From contig NZ_OMPC01000001.1 in NCBI RefSeq assembly GCF_900312675.1, forward strand, positions 665,633 through 729,632: a stretch of 64,000 nucleotides of DNA, written 5' to 3'. Below are positions 8,950 to 17,859 of the stretch, piece by piece. Below the pieces are notes generated by a model, which had not been told where the DNA came from, ran no database searches, and worked only from the letters and a program-made list of their open reading frames with translations. The first letter of the stretch is position 1. The number at the start of each line of letters is the position of its first letter. Made by a program: the position numbers and the translations under genes. The DNA comes from Aliivibrio sp. EL58. GTDB lineage: Bacteria > Pseudomonadota > Gammaproteobacteria > Enterobacterales > Vibrionaceae.

Positions 8950-9210
8950 ATCAGTGTCCCTCTTTCTTTTGTAATAGCATTTTTTGCTACTCCAAAAGTA
9001 TGGGTTTTACAGAGAGAACAACCATGAACTTTTTTATGATATTTTAATTTAATAGAAATAAACTAAAGCATGAGAAGGCTCATTTTTACTGTCATTATTA
9101 AATTCTCAAACTTGAGAATAAAGCAATAATGTCCATTAGTTTACTACTTATTCCTGGATATACTTATGTATTGAACTAGTTTTAAATAATGTTAATTGTG
9201 GAGGTAGGAT
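8950..9210. promoter_or_regulatory. Divergent csgBA/csgDEFG control region with palindromes
   Basis: 261 bases between the divergent curli operons. It contains a perfect 18-base palindrome, ATTCTCAA-AC-TTGAGAAT at 9102-9119, and a smaller one, ATGAG-AAGG-CTCAT, at 9070-9083. The csgD start has a strong GGAGGTAGGAT ribosome-binding site. The 18-base palindrome is a good candidate operator for CsgD itself or another biofilm regulator; which protein binds is not known from sequence. Confidence 0.6.
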
Positions 9211-9849
9211 ATGACCATTTATTACTTGTCATCATGCCAAACCCTATATTCATCATTACTGATTGATTTGTTAGAAAAATCGTCATGTATGAATATTGTC
9301 TCTCTTAGCTTTGATGAATTAAGCATCATGAATGAGTCAGATGAAGATGTTTTTATTATTTTAGATTTGAAAAATCAAACAGATAAAAATTATAAAAATT
9401 ATTTATATATGATTAATCAAGGGAAAATGAAATTCAAAGAGATTCTTTTCAATGTAACTGGTTGTAATATATTAAAAGAGATAATGAAATATCCAAATGT
9501 TGTTGGTGTTTTTTATGAGAGTGATGATATCAAAGTAATATCGCAAGGAATTAAAAAAATAATAATCGGAGAAATATGGCTTAGTAGAGAAATTACAAAA
9601 GAAATCATATTTTCTTATCGCGAAAAGCAAGATGGAATTTTAACAACAGCAGTGTCGTTAACTGAAAGAGAAAAAGAAATATTAAAATTATTATCATTAG
9701 GTTCTTCAAATATAGATATGGCTAAATCTCTTTTTGTTAGTGAAAATACAGTTAAAACACACCTTTATAATATTTTTAAAAAGATTAATGTTAAAAATCG
9801 TTTGCAAGCAATGATGTGGGCAAAAGGATATGACTTTAAAGAGGATTGA
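9211..9849 (+). CDS. csgD: CsgD/VpsT-type curli transcription activator
   Basis: A 212-residue LuxR/FixJ-family regulator. The N-terminal 140 residues are a receiver-like domain without a clear phosphorylatable Asp pocket. At residues 123-126 it has WLSR, which fits the W[FLM][TS]R c-di-GMP-binding motif known from V. cholerae VpsT; E. coli CsgD lacks this. The C-terminal helix-turn-helix reads LTEREKEILKLLSLGSSN and SENTVKTHLYNIFKK. It is the first gene of csgDEFG, followed within 2 bases by csgE. The gene is clearly more AT-rich than its neighbours. Likely function: c-di-GMP-responsive activation of csgBA. Confidence 0.9.
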   Translation: MTIYYLSSCQTLYSSLLIDLLEKSSCMNIVSLSFDELSIMNESDEDVFIILDLKNQTDKNYKNYLYMINQGKMKFKEILFNVTGCNILKEIMKYPNVVGVFYESDDIKVISQGIKKIIIGEIWLSREITKEIIFSYREKQDGILTTAVSLTEREKEILKLLSLGSSNIDMAKSLFVSENTVKTHLYNIFKKINVKNRLQAMMWAKGYDFKED

Positions 9850-9851
9850 GC

Positions 9852-10313
9852 ATGAATTTTAAGGCTATATTTTCTTTTTTTATATTTCTATTTATTTCGT
9901 TATTCACTTATGCGTCTGATAATAAAAATGATTTGGAATCAAAAACACCGTTAGAAAATAATAAGGTTAATGAAGTCGATGACTTAGTTGAGATTGATGG
10001 CTTAATCATTGATCGAACATTGACTCGATTAGGAAGAGATTTTTACGTTGCTTTTTCTATGAAAATGAATAGTAAATACGATGGAATAGATGTGAATTTA
10101 ACAGTAAAAGAGAGGCCAACCGCATTATCTGGAAGCATTATAGGAGTTTACCATTTTGATAAAGTTATTTACAGAGGAGCGCTTTCACCGGGTCAAAGAC
10201 AGGCTGATGAGAAAGCAGAGCAAGCGATAGAGTCTGTAAATCAATATATTATAAGATGGAAAACAGAGAAATTATTTACAGACACATACGATCTTGAACT
10301 GCCTGAGATCTAA
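9852..10313 (+). CDS. csgE: Curli secretion specificity factor CsgE
   Basis: A 153-residue periplasmic protein with a signal peptide (residues 1-22, ending TYA). The mature part contains LIIDRTLTRLGRDFYVAFS and the ERPTALSGSIIGVYH segment that is conserved in CsgE. In known systems nine CsgE subunits cap the CsgG pore and select curlin subunits. I place the start at the ATG at 9852, two bases after the csgD stop, rather than the overlapping TTG at 9846. Typical CsgE is about 130 residues; the excess is an acidic, Asn-rich linker after the signal peptide. Confidence 0.9.
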   Translation: MNFKAIFSFFIFLFISLFTYASDNKNDLESKTPLENNKVNEVDDLVEIDGLIIDRTLTRLGRDFYVAFSMKMNSKYDGIDVNLTVKERPTALSGSIIGVYHFDKVIYRGALSPGQRQADEKAEQAIESVNQYIIRWKTEKLFTDTYDLELPEI

Positions 10314-10322
10314 GGATTTAGT

Positions 10323-10724
10323 ATGAGCATAAGGATTATATTTCTTGTTCTAATAAGTAGTTTTATACCATTAAGTCAAGCCAGTGAGTTAGTTTATACG
10401 CCAGTGAACCCTAATTTTGGAGGGAATCCTCTAAATACATCTCATCTTTTTGCTGGCGCAAATGCGATTAATGATTATAAAGCACCAAAAGATGATTCAC
10501 TGTTTGAAGAAGAGTCAGCGTTAGATCGTCTCACTTCAAGTTTAGAATCTCGATTAATAAGCCAGTTATTAGCTGATGTAGGTAATGGTAATACTGGGCA
10601 GCTTGTCACCGATGATTTTGTTCTAAATATTGTTGATGATTCTGGAGCGCTGCTTATTCAAATCATAGATAAAGAAACGGGTGAAAGCTCGGAAATCCAA
10701 GTAAGTGGTCTTACTCCAGATTAA
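10323..10724 (+). CDS. csgF: Curli assembly factor CsgF
   Basis: A 133-residue exported protein: signal peptide to QAS, then SELVYTPVNPNFGGNPLN, the near-invariant N-terminal segment of CsgF that inserts into the CsgG channel. The rest is the helical and beta part that faces outward and places CsgB on the surface. It lies 9 bases after csgE and 22 before csgG. Confidence 0.95.
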   Translation: MSIRIIFLVLISSFIPLSQASELVYTPVNPNFGGNPLNTSHLFAGANAINDYKAPKDDSLFEEESALDRLTSSLESRLISQLLADVGNGNTGQLVTDDFVLNIVDDSGALLIQIIDKETGESSEIQVSGLTPD

Positions 10725-10746
10725 TTTCTAAGCTAAGGAATCAGCA

Positions 10747-11583
10747 ATGAAATATTCAATGTTATTTTTATTACTTTTTATTATTTCAGGTTGCTCTAAT
10801 TCTATTGATGTACCTGAAACTTCAGAATTGCCGACATTAATGCAGCGTGGTGCTAATTATGTAGAACTCATTTCTTTACCTAAACCAAGAGGGAGAATAT
10901 TTGTTTCGGTGTATGATTTTAGAGACCAAACGGGTCAATATAAGCCACAACCAAACAGTAATTTCTCAACGGCTGTACCTCAAGGTGGTACTGCTCTTTT
11001 AACGATGGCTCTATTAGATTCTGAATGGTTCTATCCACTAGAGCGTCAAGGTTTACAAAACCTTTTAACGGAAAGAAAAATTATTAGAGCGGCACAAAAA
11101 AAACAAGAATCTATTTCTAATCATGGTTCTACGCTTCCATCTTTGTTATCTGCAAACGTAATGATTGAAGGTGGAATCGTAGCCTATGATTCAAATATTA
11201 AAACGGGAGGGGCAGGGGCTAGATACTTAGGTATTGGTGGTTCAGGACAATACAGAGCGGATCAAGTTACTGTTAATATTCGAGCGGTCGATGTTCGTAG
11301 TGGTAAGATCTTAACAAGTGTTACAACCAGTAAAACGATACTCTCGTATGAAGTTTCAGCCGGTGCTTTTCGATTTGTAGATTATAAAGAACTATTGGAA
11401 GTTGAATTAGGTTATACAAATAATGAACCGGTAAATATAGCCTTAATGTCAGCGATTGACTCTGCGGTGATTCATTTGATCGTTAAAGGGGTTGAGGAAG
11501 GGTTATGGCGTCCAGAAAATAAGGACAGTATAGATAATCCAATTTTCCGTAAATACGCTTCAGAAACCCATCAGGTTCTGTAA
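10747..11583 (+). CDS. csgG: Curli secretion channel lipoprotein CsgG
   Basis: A 278-residue outer-membrane lipoprotein forming the nonameric curli export pore. The lipobox is IISGC (Cys16). Conserved CsgG features are present: VSVYDFRDQTGQYKPQP, FSTAVPQGGTALL, the DSEWFYPLERQGLQNLLTER stretch and the RADQVTVNIRAVDVRSG beta hairpin. It is the last gene of the operon, followed by a strong terminator; no csgC was found. Confidence 0.96.
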   Translation: MKYSMLFLLLFIISGCSNSIDVPETSELPTLMQRGANYVELISLPKPRGRIFVSVYDFRDQTGQYKPQPNSNFSTAVPQGGTALLTMALLDSEWFYPLERQGLQNLLTERKIIRAAQKKQESISNHGSTLPSLLSANVMIEGGIVAYDSNIKTGGAGARYLGIGGSGQYRADQVTVNIRAVDVRSGKILTSVTTSKTILSYEVSAGAFRFVDYKELLEVELGYTNNEPVNIALMSAIDSAVIHLIVKGVEEGLWRPENKDSIDNPIFRKYASETHQVL

Positions 11584-11681
11584 AGGTTGCCCAGTTAAAT
11601 AGAAAACAACAAATAGAAATAGAAACAGCAATGCAATATCAAGGAAGAGATATAAAAGTAGTAAAGATAAGTGTAAGGAGC

Positions 11682-11720
11682 AATCCGTTTATCATTGTTA
11701 TGATGATAAACGGATTTTGT
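11682..11720. terminator. Terminator after csgDEFG
   Basis: Perfect 14-base stem AATCCGTTTATCAT/ATGATAAACGGATT with a 7-base loop and a short T run. It lies between csgG and the convergent chemoreceptor gene, about 100 bases after the csgG stop. Confidence 0.85.
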
Positions 11721-11735
11721 GTAGGTGCTCTTACT

Positions 11736-13295
11736 TTAGCTTAACGTCCTGAATTGAGACACTAAATCTCCTTGAGAGTGAATAGTTTTTGAAAGTGTTT
11801 GGCATTGCTCCATTGTTCCATTCGCAATGCTATTTGTTTCTAAACAGACATTATTAATTAATTGAATATTGGTATTCATCTCGTCTGCTACTTTTACCAT
11901 TTGTTCTACCGCAACAGAAATTTGGGTGTTTTGCGCTGAAATATTAGTGACTTGATCTAATGATTCCTGCAGTTTATTTCCTGATTTTTTTGCATTATCA
12001 ACGCACACTTCAGAAAGATCTCTACCTTCTTCTATCGTTTGTACTGCTTCTTGTGTACTTGACTGAATATGTAAAATGATTTCTTGGATTTCTTTGGTCG
12101 ATTCTTGGCTTCTTTGCGCTAAGGCTCTTACTTCATCCGCAACAACAGCAAAACCACGGCCTTGCTCACCAGCACGCGCAGCTTCAATAGCGGCATTTAA
12201 TGCTAGTAAATTTGTTTGTTCAGCAATAGATTGAATGACAGTTAATACAGAACCAATGGTGTTACCGTGTTCCTGTAATGTACTAATTACACCTGAAGCG
12301 TTGGTTAGTTGCGATACTAGCATTTCAATTGATTTTACTGTGTCGGTAACAGCTAACATACCTTCAGAAGCGATTTGGTGTGTATGCTCTGTTGCACTCG
12401 CTGTTGTTTGAACACTGCTTGAAATATCATTAACAGAAGTACTCATCTCTTGAATTGCATTGGCAACTTGAGCTGTTTCTTTGCTTTGAATCGTAATGTT
12501 ATTTACGGTGTCTTGGCAGTTACTTGTTGATGATTGTGCTAATGCTTCAATTTTTTCATTGGAATCTTGAATACGACCAATAACCGCATTGATTTCTGAT
12601 TGACGCATTTTTAGCGCCAGTTCGATCTCTGAGATATCATCAATATGGTTGGTGTAAACCAATTCCATTAATGGATTATCGAACACTTTTCTGGCTTTGG
12701 TTGTTAAGGCCTCTAATCGACGAGTTAATGAATAGGTGCTTATGAGTGAAATTCCAGCGAAAGAAGCAAGGCCCAATAATGGTGATATTTGAGTTACTGC
12801 TGCTGAAATTGCAAAATTAGGAATCAAAGTTAACGCATAACGTTGCCATAAACGCGTTCTTGGTAGCTTCATTTTTAATGGTTTATTACCTGATTTTAAC
12901 GCGGCATATACTTTTTCTGCATTTTTAACGTGTTCGCGAGAAGGGCATAAACGAACTGATTGATACTCTTGAATAGCACCATTTTTTAAAATAGGTGAAG
13001 CAAAAGCGTCAACCCAATAATAGTTGCCATCTTTACAGCGGTTTTTAACTAACCCCATCCATGATTTTTTTTCTTTAAGGTGAGCCCACATATCTTTAAA
13101 TGCGTCAGAAGGCATATCGGGGTGACGCACAATGTTATGAGGTTTATTAATGATCTCATTTAATGTAAAACCTGCGACCTCACAAAATTCTTTACTGGCA
13201 TAGGAAATATGGCTTGAAGGAGTAGTAATAGATAACAAGTTGTACTCTTTAGGAAACAGAATCTCCTTATTGCTCATATGTATTTTAGACGTCAT
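11736..13295 (-). CDS. Aer-like PAS-domain chemoreceptor
   Basis: A 519-residue methyl-accepting chemotaxis protein. The N-terminal PAS domain (about residues 15-130) contains [17 protein letters not shown] and [18 protein letters not shown], which closely match the FAD-binding PAS domain of the aerotaxis receptor Aer. A hydrophobic hairpin (about 150-190) anchors it without a periplasmic sensor domain. The signalling tip [19 protein letters not shown] and the following helix are canonical. It probably senses redox state or energy level from the cytoplasm. It is divergent from another chemoreceptor gene at 13732. Confidence 0.9.
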   Translation of the reverse strand: MTSKIHMSNKEILFPKEYNLLSITTPSSHISYASKEFCEVAGFTLNEIINKPHNIVRHPDMPSDAFKDMWAHLKEKKSWMGLVKNRCKDGNYYWVDAFASPILKNGAIQEYQSVRLCPSREHVKNAEKVYAALKSGNKPLKMKLPRTRLWQRYALTLIPNFAISAAVTQISPLLGLASFAGISLISTYSLTRRLEALTTKARKVFDNPLMELVYTNHIDDISEIELALKMRQSEINAVIGRIQDSNEKIEALAQSSTSNCQDTVNNITIQSKETAQVANAIQEMSTSVNDISSSVQTTASATEHTHQIASEGMLAVTDTVKSIEMLVSQLTNASGVISTLQEHGNTIGSVLTVIQSIAEQTNLLALNAAIEAARAGEQGRGFAVVADEVRALAQRSQESTKEIQEIILHIQSSTQEAVQTIEEGRDLSEVCVDNAKKSGNKLQESLDQVTNISAQNTQISVAVEQMVKVADEMNTNIQLINNVCLETNSIANGTMEQCQTLSKTIHSQGDLVSQFRTLS

Positions 13296-13566
13296 GTTTG
13301 ATTATTCTCATTAGTATTTATTTCCTAATGTAAGCAAATATTGCACCAGTTTGATGTGTATGCCGAAGTTTCTACTTCAATTAACATTTAATGAGCATTC
13401 TTTAACCTATATAGAGACTCTAAAAGAAAATCCTTTGGTATGATGAATGGTTATTGCTTGAACTATACCTAAATGGTATGTCAAAAATTAGCAAGAAAGT
13501 TGAAATAAGTTTTATAAGATGTCTAAACCGATTAAGTAAATGATTTAAATAGAACATTAAAATAAG
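13296..13566. other. Intergenic DNA between divergent chemoreceptors (left part)
   Basis: AT-rich DNA with no convincing reading frame; it should hold the promoter of the leftward Aer-like gene. The right part of this gap carries the palindrome array described separately. Confidence 0.4.
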
Positions 13567-13622
13567 TGTCATAAAGACAGTGTAGGTGTCTATTTGACAC
13601 TTGTTATGATGTCATATAGACA
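13567..13622. promoter_or_regulatory. Array of three TGTC-N5-GACA palindromes
   Basis: Three 13-base palindromes of identical design, TGTC-ATAAA-GACA (13567), TGTC-TATTT-GACA (13587) and TGTC-ATATA-GACA (13610), with start-to-start spacing of 20 and 23 bases, near two helical turns. The outer two flanks of the last pair also form a 14-base inverted repeat with one mismatch. This looks like a cooperative operator array 110 bases upstream of the chemoreceptor at 13732. I do not recognise the regulator. Confidence 0.6.
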
Positions 13623-13731
13623 CAGAATTTCGTCTGTATCATTAATTATCAATGACTTACGATTGGCTCAGTATTTGCTGTGTAGATAATGTGAAATATC
13701 AAATTTCTTTTTATCTTTTAAAGGCTTACTT

Positions 13732-14892
13732 ATGCTCAAATCCCTTTTTTTCCGAATGAGAATGACTCATTGGCTTGGTATTATTCTGTTAATCTTGAAT
13801 GCTTTCCTCTTTACAGAAAATATAACGTCTCAAATTATTCAATGCATATTGGCGCTCTTTCTGTTTATTCATGATAGAGATGAAAAGCATTGGGGTGTGG
13901 ATACGTTAAAAGACACTCAAGTTTATATGGCCAATTTTGAGCAGAAAAACTTAGCACTTAAAAATGTCATCAATAGCTCGTTTAATAGTGAAATGAGTGG
14001 GGTCTTATCGGTTATTGAAAGTTTTAGAATTAATATTAATCAAGCACTCTCTGAGATCACCCATTTGTCGATTACTTCTGATCATACATCACATGTATTA
14101 ACTGAAAAAACCGCAGATATCACGCGACATCTACAAGAACAATCTCAATTGTTTGATTCGATTTATACCCAGTTAGAAGATCTAGACAGTAACTCTGCAA
14201 TATTAATTAATCGTTCAGTAAGCACAGAGAAAAAGGCGACGATCGCTCAAGAAGAGTTAATTGAAGTAAATACGACTAATGAAAAGATCATGGTTCAACT
14301 CGATAATTATGCGCAAAGTACAACAGAGCTGAGTCATAATTTTTATTCCTTATTAACACAAACAAATGCGATTAATAAATTTGTTACTGTGATTCAAAAA
14401 ATTTCAGACCAAACCAATCTATTGTCTTTAAATGCGGCGATTGAAGCCGCTCGTGCCGGAGAGCAAGGTAGAGGGTTTGCTGTTGTTGCGGATGAAGTTA
14501 GAACCTTAGCGTTATCTACACAAACAAGTCTTGAAGAAATTACCAGTATTGTTACTTCGGTCAATCAGACGATAGCTCAAACTCAAGAGCAGATTAACTA
14601 CCAAGAATCAGAACTAATTAAGTTAGGTGAACAATACCAAATCAATAAAATATCAGTTCAGAATGCACATAATACCATTGCCGAAGTGAAAGAGTTGCTT
14701 GCTGATAATCAGTCTGAATCAGGGTTGCATGGTATAAAATCTAGTATTCATCGATTATTTGATGATGTTAATGATACAAGATCTCACGTTGCTACCAACT
14801 TTAAATTATGTGAAGAGATCAATTTTGAAGGTCAGTTTTTGGCTGATAAAAATGCAGAGTTGAAAGAAATGCTACACACTTTTAAGTTATAA
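13732..14892 (+). CDS. Chemoreceptor lacking a sensor domain
   Basis: A 386-residue methyl-accepting chemotaxis-type protein. Two hydrophobic segments (about residues 12-30 and 33-47) form a membrane hairpin with almost no periplasmic loop, and no HAMP domain is evident. The cytoplasmic part is a coiled coil with the signalling tip [20 protein letters not shown] and [13 protein letters not shown]. Such receptors sense internal cues or depend on a partner. It starts at a TTATG context after an AT-rich leader and ends with its own terminator. Divergent to the Aer-like gene, it may share control through the palindrome array. Confidence 0.82.
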   Translation: MLKSLFFRMRMTHWLGIILLILNAFLFTENITSQIIQCILALFLFIHDRDEKHWGVDTLKDTQVYMANFEQKNLALKNVINSSFNSEMSGVLSVIESFRININQALSEITHLSITSDHTSHVLTEKTADITRHLQEQSQLFDSIYTQLEDLDSNSAILINRSVSTEKKATIAQEELIEVNTTNEKIMVQLDNYAQSTTELSHNFYSLLTQTNAINKFVTVIQKISDQTNLLSLNAAIEAARAGEQGRGFAVVADEVRTLALSTQTSLEEITSIVTSVNQTIAQTQEQINYQESELIKLGEQYQINKISVQNAHNTIAEVKELLADNQSESGLHGIKSSIHRLFDDVNDTRSHVATNFKLCEEINFEGQFLADKNAELKEMLHTFKL

Positions 14893-14915
14893 ATTGAAGT
14901 TTAAAGACCACTTTT

Positions 14916-14957
14916 ATGAGAATCAGTGAAATAAAATTGATTCTCATTTTTTGTTTT
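14916..14957 (+). terminator. Rho-independent terminator
   Basis: Perfect 10-base stem ATGAGAATCA/TGATTCTCAT with a 12-base loop, followed by a long T-rich tract, 24 bases after the chemoreceptor stop. Confidence 0.85.
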
Positions 14958-15030
14958 TAGAGCATTTTAGGAAGAATTAACAGTAATTTCATTTGCTTAA
15001 CGATTAATGGTAAGTAATTGTAATCTCGTG

Positions 15031-15046
15031 ACGATAACGATTGCTT
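15031..15046. promoter_or_regulatory. Possible PurR operator
   Basis: ACGATAACGATTGCTT matches 12 of 16 positions of the PurR consensus as I remember it (ACGCAAACGTTTGCGT), including the central CG. It lies about 80 bases upstream of a purine permease gene, the expected place for PurR repression. Confidence 0.35.
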
Positions 15047-15128
15047 ATTTATATTTTGCTCAGTTTATGCAAAAATGCGCGCAGAAAATTAACTCCACTT
15101 TACTGTTACCTATTTAAGGAATGTTCTA

Positions 15129-16499
15129 ATGTCGCAGGACAATGTACAGAATACAGCACCACAATCTAATTTAGATAAAAAGCTAGATGGCTTTTTTAAA
15201 ATTTCTGAGCGTGGCAGTACCGTTAAAACAGAGATGATCGCAGGTTTAACTACATTCTTAGCGATGGTTTATTCCGTTATCGTTGTTCCAAGTATGCTAG
15301 GTGCTGCAGGTTTTGATACAGGGGCTGTTTTTGTTGCTACCTGTTTAGTGGCGGCATTTGGTTCGTTACTAATGGGATTATGGGTAAACCTTCCAATGGC
15401 TATTGGTTGTGCTATCTCATTAACCGCTTTTACTGCATTTAGCTTGGTACTTGGTCAAGGGGTTAGTATTCCTGTTGCGCTGGGTGCTGTATTTATTATG
15501 GGTGCGCTATTTACGCTTATTACGGTAACAGGTATTCGTCAGTGGATCTTGAATAACCTACCATCAGGTATTGCACATGGTACGGGTATTGGTATCGGTT
15601 TATTCCTACTGCTTATTGCTGCGGATGGAACTGGTCTAATCGTTAAAAATGCACACGCTGGTCTTCCAATCATGTTAGGTGATATTAAGTCATTCTCTGT
15701 GATCATGTCGGTACTTGGTCTTGCTGCTATTTTTGGCTTAGAGAAGAAACGCGTACCAGGTGGTATTTTATTGGTGATTGTGGCTATTTCAATTATTGGC
15801 TTAATCTTTGATCCAAGCGTAACCTACAACGGCTTCTTTGCATTACCAAGCTTGCAAACAGCGGATGGTGGCTCTTTGATTGGCTCAATGGATATTATGG
15901 GTGCATTAACACCAGCTATCCTTCCTGTGGTGATTGCTTTGGTAATGACGGCAGTATTTGATGCAACAGGTACAATCCGTGCTCTTGCGGGTCAAGCAAA
16001 CTTGTTAGATAAGAACGGTAAAATCATCGACGGCGGTAAGGCATTAACAGCGGATTCTGCAAGTTCAATGGTCGCTGGTCTTGTTGGTGGTGCTCCTGCG
16101 GCGGTTTATATTGAATCAGCAGCAGGTACAGCTGCTGGTGGTAAAACAGGCCTAACGGCAACAGTGGTTGGTGCGCTATTTTTAGTGATGATCTTCTTAT
16201 CGCCAGTAAGCTACTTGGTTCCTGCTTATGCAACGGCTCCTGCACTGATGTACGTAGGTTTGTTGATGCTAAGTAATGTATCAAAGTTAGATTTTGAAGA
16301 CTCTGTTGATGCACTTTCTGGCTTGGTTTGTGCGGTATTCATTATTCTTTCAGCAAACATTGTAACAGGCATTATGATTGGCTTTACTACGCTGGTCGTG
16401 GGTCGTGTTTTTGCTGGTGAGTTTAAGAAGTTAAACGTTGGTATTGTTTCAATTACGGTTGCTTTGATTGTATTTTATGTTGGTGGTTGGGCTATCTAG
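15129..16499 (+). CDS. NCS2-family purine permease (AzgA/GhxP type)
   Basis: A 456-residue inner-membrane transporter with about 12-14 hydrophobic segments. The N-terminal [20 protein letters not shown], the [17 protein letters not shown] stretch and the [13 protein letters not shown] segment are hallmarks of the AzgA-like branch of the nucleobase-cation symporter-2 family, which carries adenine, guanine and hypoxanthine with protons. Single-gene unit with a possible PurR site upstream and a strong terminator downstream. The exact base preference cannot be read from the sequence. Confidence 0.9.
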   Translation: MSQDNVQNTAPQSNLDKKLDGFFKISERGSTVKTEMIAGLTTFLAMVYSVIVVPSMLGAAGFDTGAVFVATCLVAAFGSLLMGLWVNLPMAIGCAISLTAFTAFSLVLGQGVSIPVALGAVFIMGALFTLITVTGIRQWILNNLPSGIAHGTGIGIGLFLLLIAADGTGLIVKNAHAGLPIMLGDIKSFSVIMSVLGLAAIFGLEKKRVPGGILLVIVAISIIGLIFDPSVTYNGFFALPSLQTADGGSLIGSMDIMGALTPAILPVVIALVMTAVFDATGTIRALAGQANLLDKNGKIIDGGKALTADSASSMVAGLVGGAPAAVYIESAAGTAAGGKTGLTATVVGALFLVMIFLSPVSYLVPAYATAPALMYVGLLMLSNVSKLDFEDSVDALSGLVCAVFIILSANIVTGIMIGFTTLVVGRVFAGEFKKLNVGIVSITVALIVFYVGGWAI

Positions 16500-16537
16500 T
16501 CTACGTTAAAAACACAGCAACAAATCAGAATAAAACA

Positions 16538-16568
16538 AAAACGGATGGTAGTGATACCATCCGTTTTT
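16538..16568. terminator. Bidirectional terminator
   Basis: Perfect stem AAAACGGATGGTA/TACCATCCGTTTT with a GTGA loop and T runs on both strands, between the convergent purine permease and ynjF genes. Confidence 0.9.
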
Positions 16569-16596
16569 TTATTGCTTTTTTAGAATATTTACAGAA

Positions 16597-17205
16597 CTAG
16601 GATTTCAAGGTGTGGAACCCAGAATAGATCCGAGTAAAGGTAGTAAACCAACAAGCAGCACCAAAGATATAAGCAATAATGGCGAAATGAGCAGGGAACA
16701 AACAAATAGCGACAAAGCAGCCAATAGTCTCTGTTCCCTCGGTTAAGCCACTCATGTAGTAAAGTGATTTATGTTTATAAACTGGATTATCAATGCCTTG
16801 TTTACTCGCCATGACAGCAAAAGCAAGAAAGCTACTGCCGCTGCCAATAAATGAGAAAATTAAAAAAGCACCAGCTACTGCATTTTGCTCTGGATTTGCG
16901 AGAACAAAACCAAAAGGAATGAGTGAGTAAAATAGAAAATCGAGACTGATATCTAAAAATCCTCCCGCATCGGTAATGCCTTGAATACGGGCTAATGCAC
17001 CATCCAGTCCATCACAAACTCTATTGAGTACAATAAACACTAAGGCGACTAGATAATGTTCTGTGATCAGTGCAGGAAAAGCCAAGCAACCTAAAAAGAA
17101 GCCAAATAAGGTGGTTTGATTGGCAGTGACACCGAATTTATTAACCAGTTTAGCACTCTGCGTAAGCGGCCAGCGGATCACTTTTATACTAAAACTATCA
17201 AGCAT
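16597..17205 (-). CDS. ynjF: CDP-alcohol phosphatidyltransferase family protein YnjF
   Basis: A 202-residue membrane protein with about five helices. It carries the CDP-alcohol phosphotransferase motif CDGLDGALARI followed by GGFLDISLD, i.e. D-G-x2-D-G-x2-A-R-x8-G-x3-D-x3-D, complete with all metal-binding aspartates. Enzymes of this family join a CDP-linked lipid to an alcohol acceptor; the acceptor here is unknown. Its start overlaps the end of ynjD by 8 bases, and the ynjC-ynjD-ynjF order is similar to the E. coli ynj cluster, which supports the name. Confidence 0.82.
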   Translation of the reverse strand: MLDSFSIKVIRWPLTQSAKLVNKFGVTANQTTLFGFFLGCLAFPALITEHYLVALVFIVLNRVCDGLDGALARIQGITDAGGFLDISLDFLFYSLIPFGFVLANPEQNAVAGAFLIFSFIGSGSSFLAFAVMASKQGIDNPVYKHKSLYYMSGLTEGTETIGCFVAICLFPAHFAIIAYIFGAACWFTTFTRIYSGFHTLKS

Positions 17206-17845
17206 GATTCATCTCCCATGGCCAAGTTAATACTCGGCTTCCTTGTGGAACATCTTCTTTGTCATGAGTTACCATTAAGGCCGGAATATTGGCCTCTTTA
17301 AGTTGCTCTACCACCCAATCTCTAAATTGAATACGCAAATCTTTATCAAGTTTACTGAAGGGCTCATCAAGCAAAGCGACTTTAGGTTTAGCAAGTAACA
17401 TACGAGTAAGGCTGATACGGGCTCGTTGACCTCCTGAAATTTGGTCAGGAAATGACTCAGCCAGTTTAACGAGAGAGATATGTTCTAGTGCTTGCATGGC
17501 TTGTATTTTGCGCTCGTTACCTTTAACTGAGTTTGGTAAAGCAAAAGCAAGATTCTCCCAAACGCAAAGGTGAGGAAAAAGTAAGTCATCTTGAAAGAGT
17601 ATACCTACATTGCGTTTATGGGCTGGTAATTGGCTTAAATCTACACTGTCGAGCATGACCGTACCTGAGTAGGAAAACTCTTCAGAAAGATGTCCTGCGA
17701 TCACATCTAATAGGGTTGATTTACCACAGCCACTTGGCCCCATAAGAGTTAAGATCTCTCCTTGTTTCACTGTCATATTAAGTGAAAAGAATAAGGCATC
17801 ACCGCTGTTTTTCTTTATGGTGATATTGTTAAGGTTAAGACACAT
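17198..17845 (-). CDS. ynjD: ABC transporter ATPase YnjD
   Basis: A 215-residue ATPase: Walker A GPSGCGKST, Q-loop LFQDD, signature ISGGQRARISL, Walker B VALLDEP and the switch His in MVTHDKED. I start at the ATG at 17845 (MCLNLNNITIKK), because the in-frame extension upstream overlaps ynjC and has no family resemblance. It is the energising subunit for the YnjC permease encoded just upstream (14-base gap). The family neighbours are molybdate/thiamine/spermidine-type importers; substrate not determinable. Confidence 0.86.
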   Translation of the reverse strand: MCLNLNNITIKKNSGDALFFSLNMTVKQGEILTLMGPSGCGKSTLLDVIAGHLSEEFSYSGTVMLDSVDLSQLPAHKRNVGILFQDDLLFPHLCVWENLAFALPNSVKGNERKIQAMQALEHISLVKLAESFPDQISGGQRARISLTRMLLAKPKVALLDEPFSKLDKDLRIQFRDWVVEQLKEANIPALMVTHDKEDVPQGSRVLTWPWEMNHA

Positions 17846-17859
17846 TGTGAGAAATACCC

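Noticed and set aside
9102-9119. SypG-type binding site in the curli promoter
   Set aside because: Only the TTCTCA half agrees with the SypG consensus as I remember it; the second half does not, so I call it only an unidentified palindrome.
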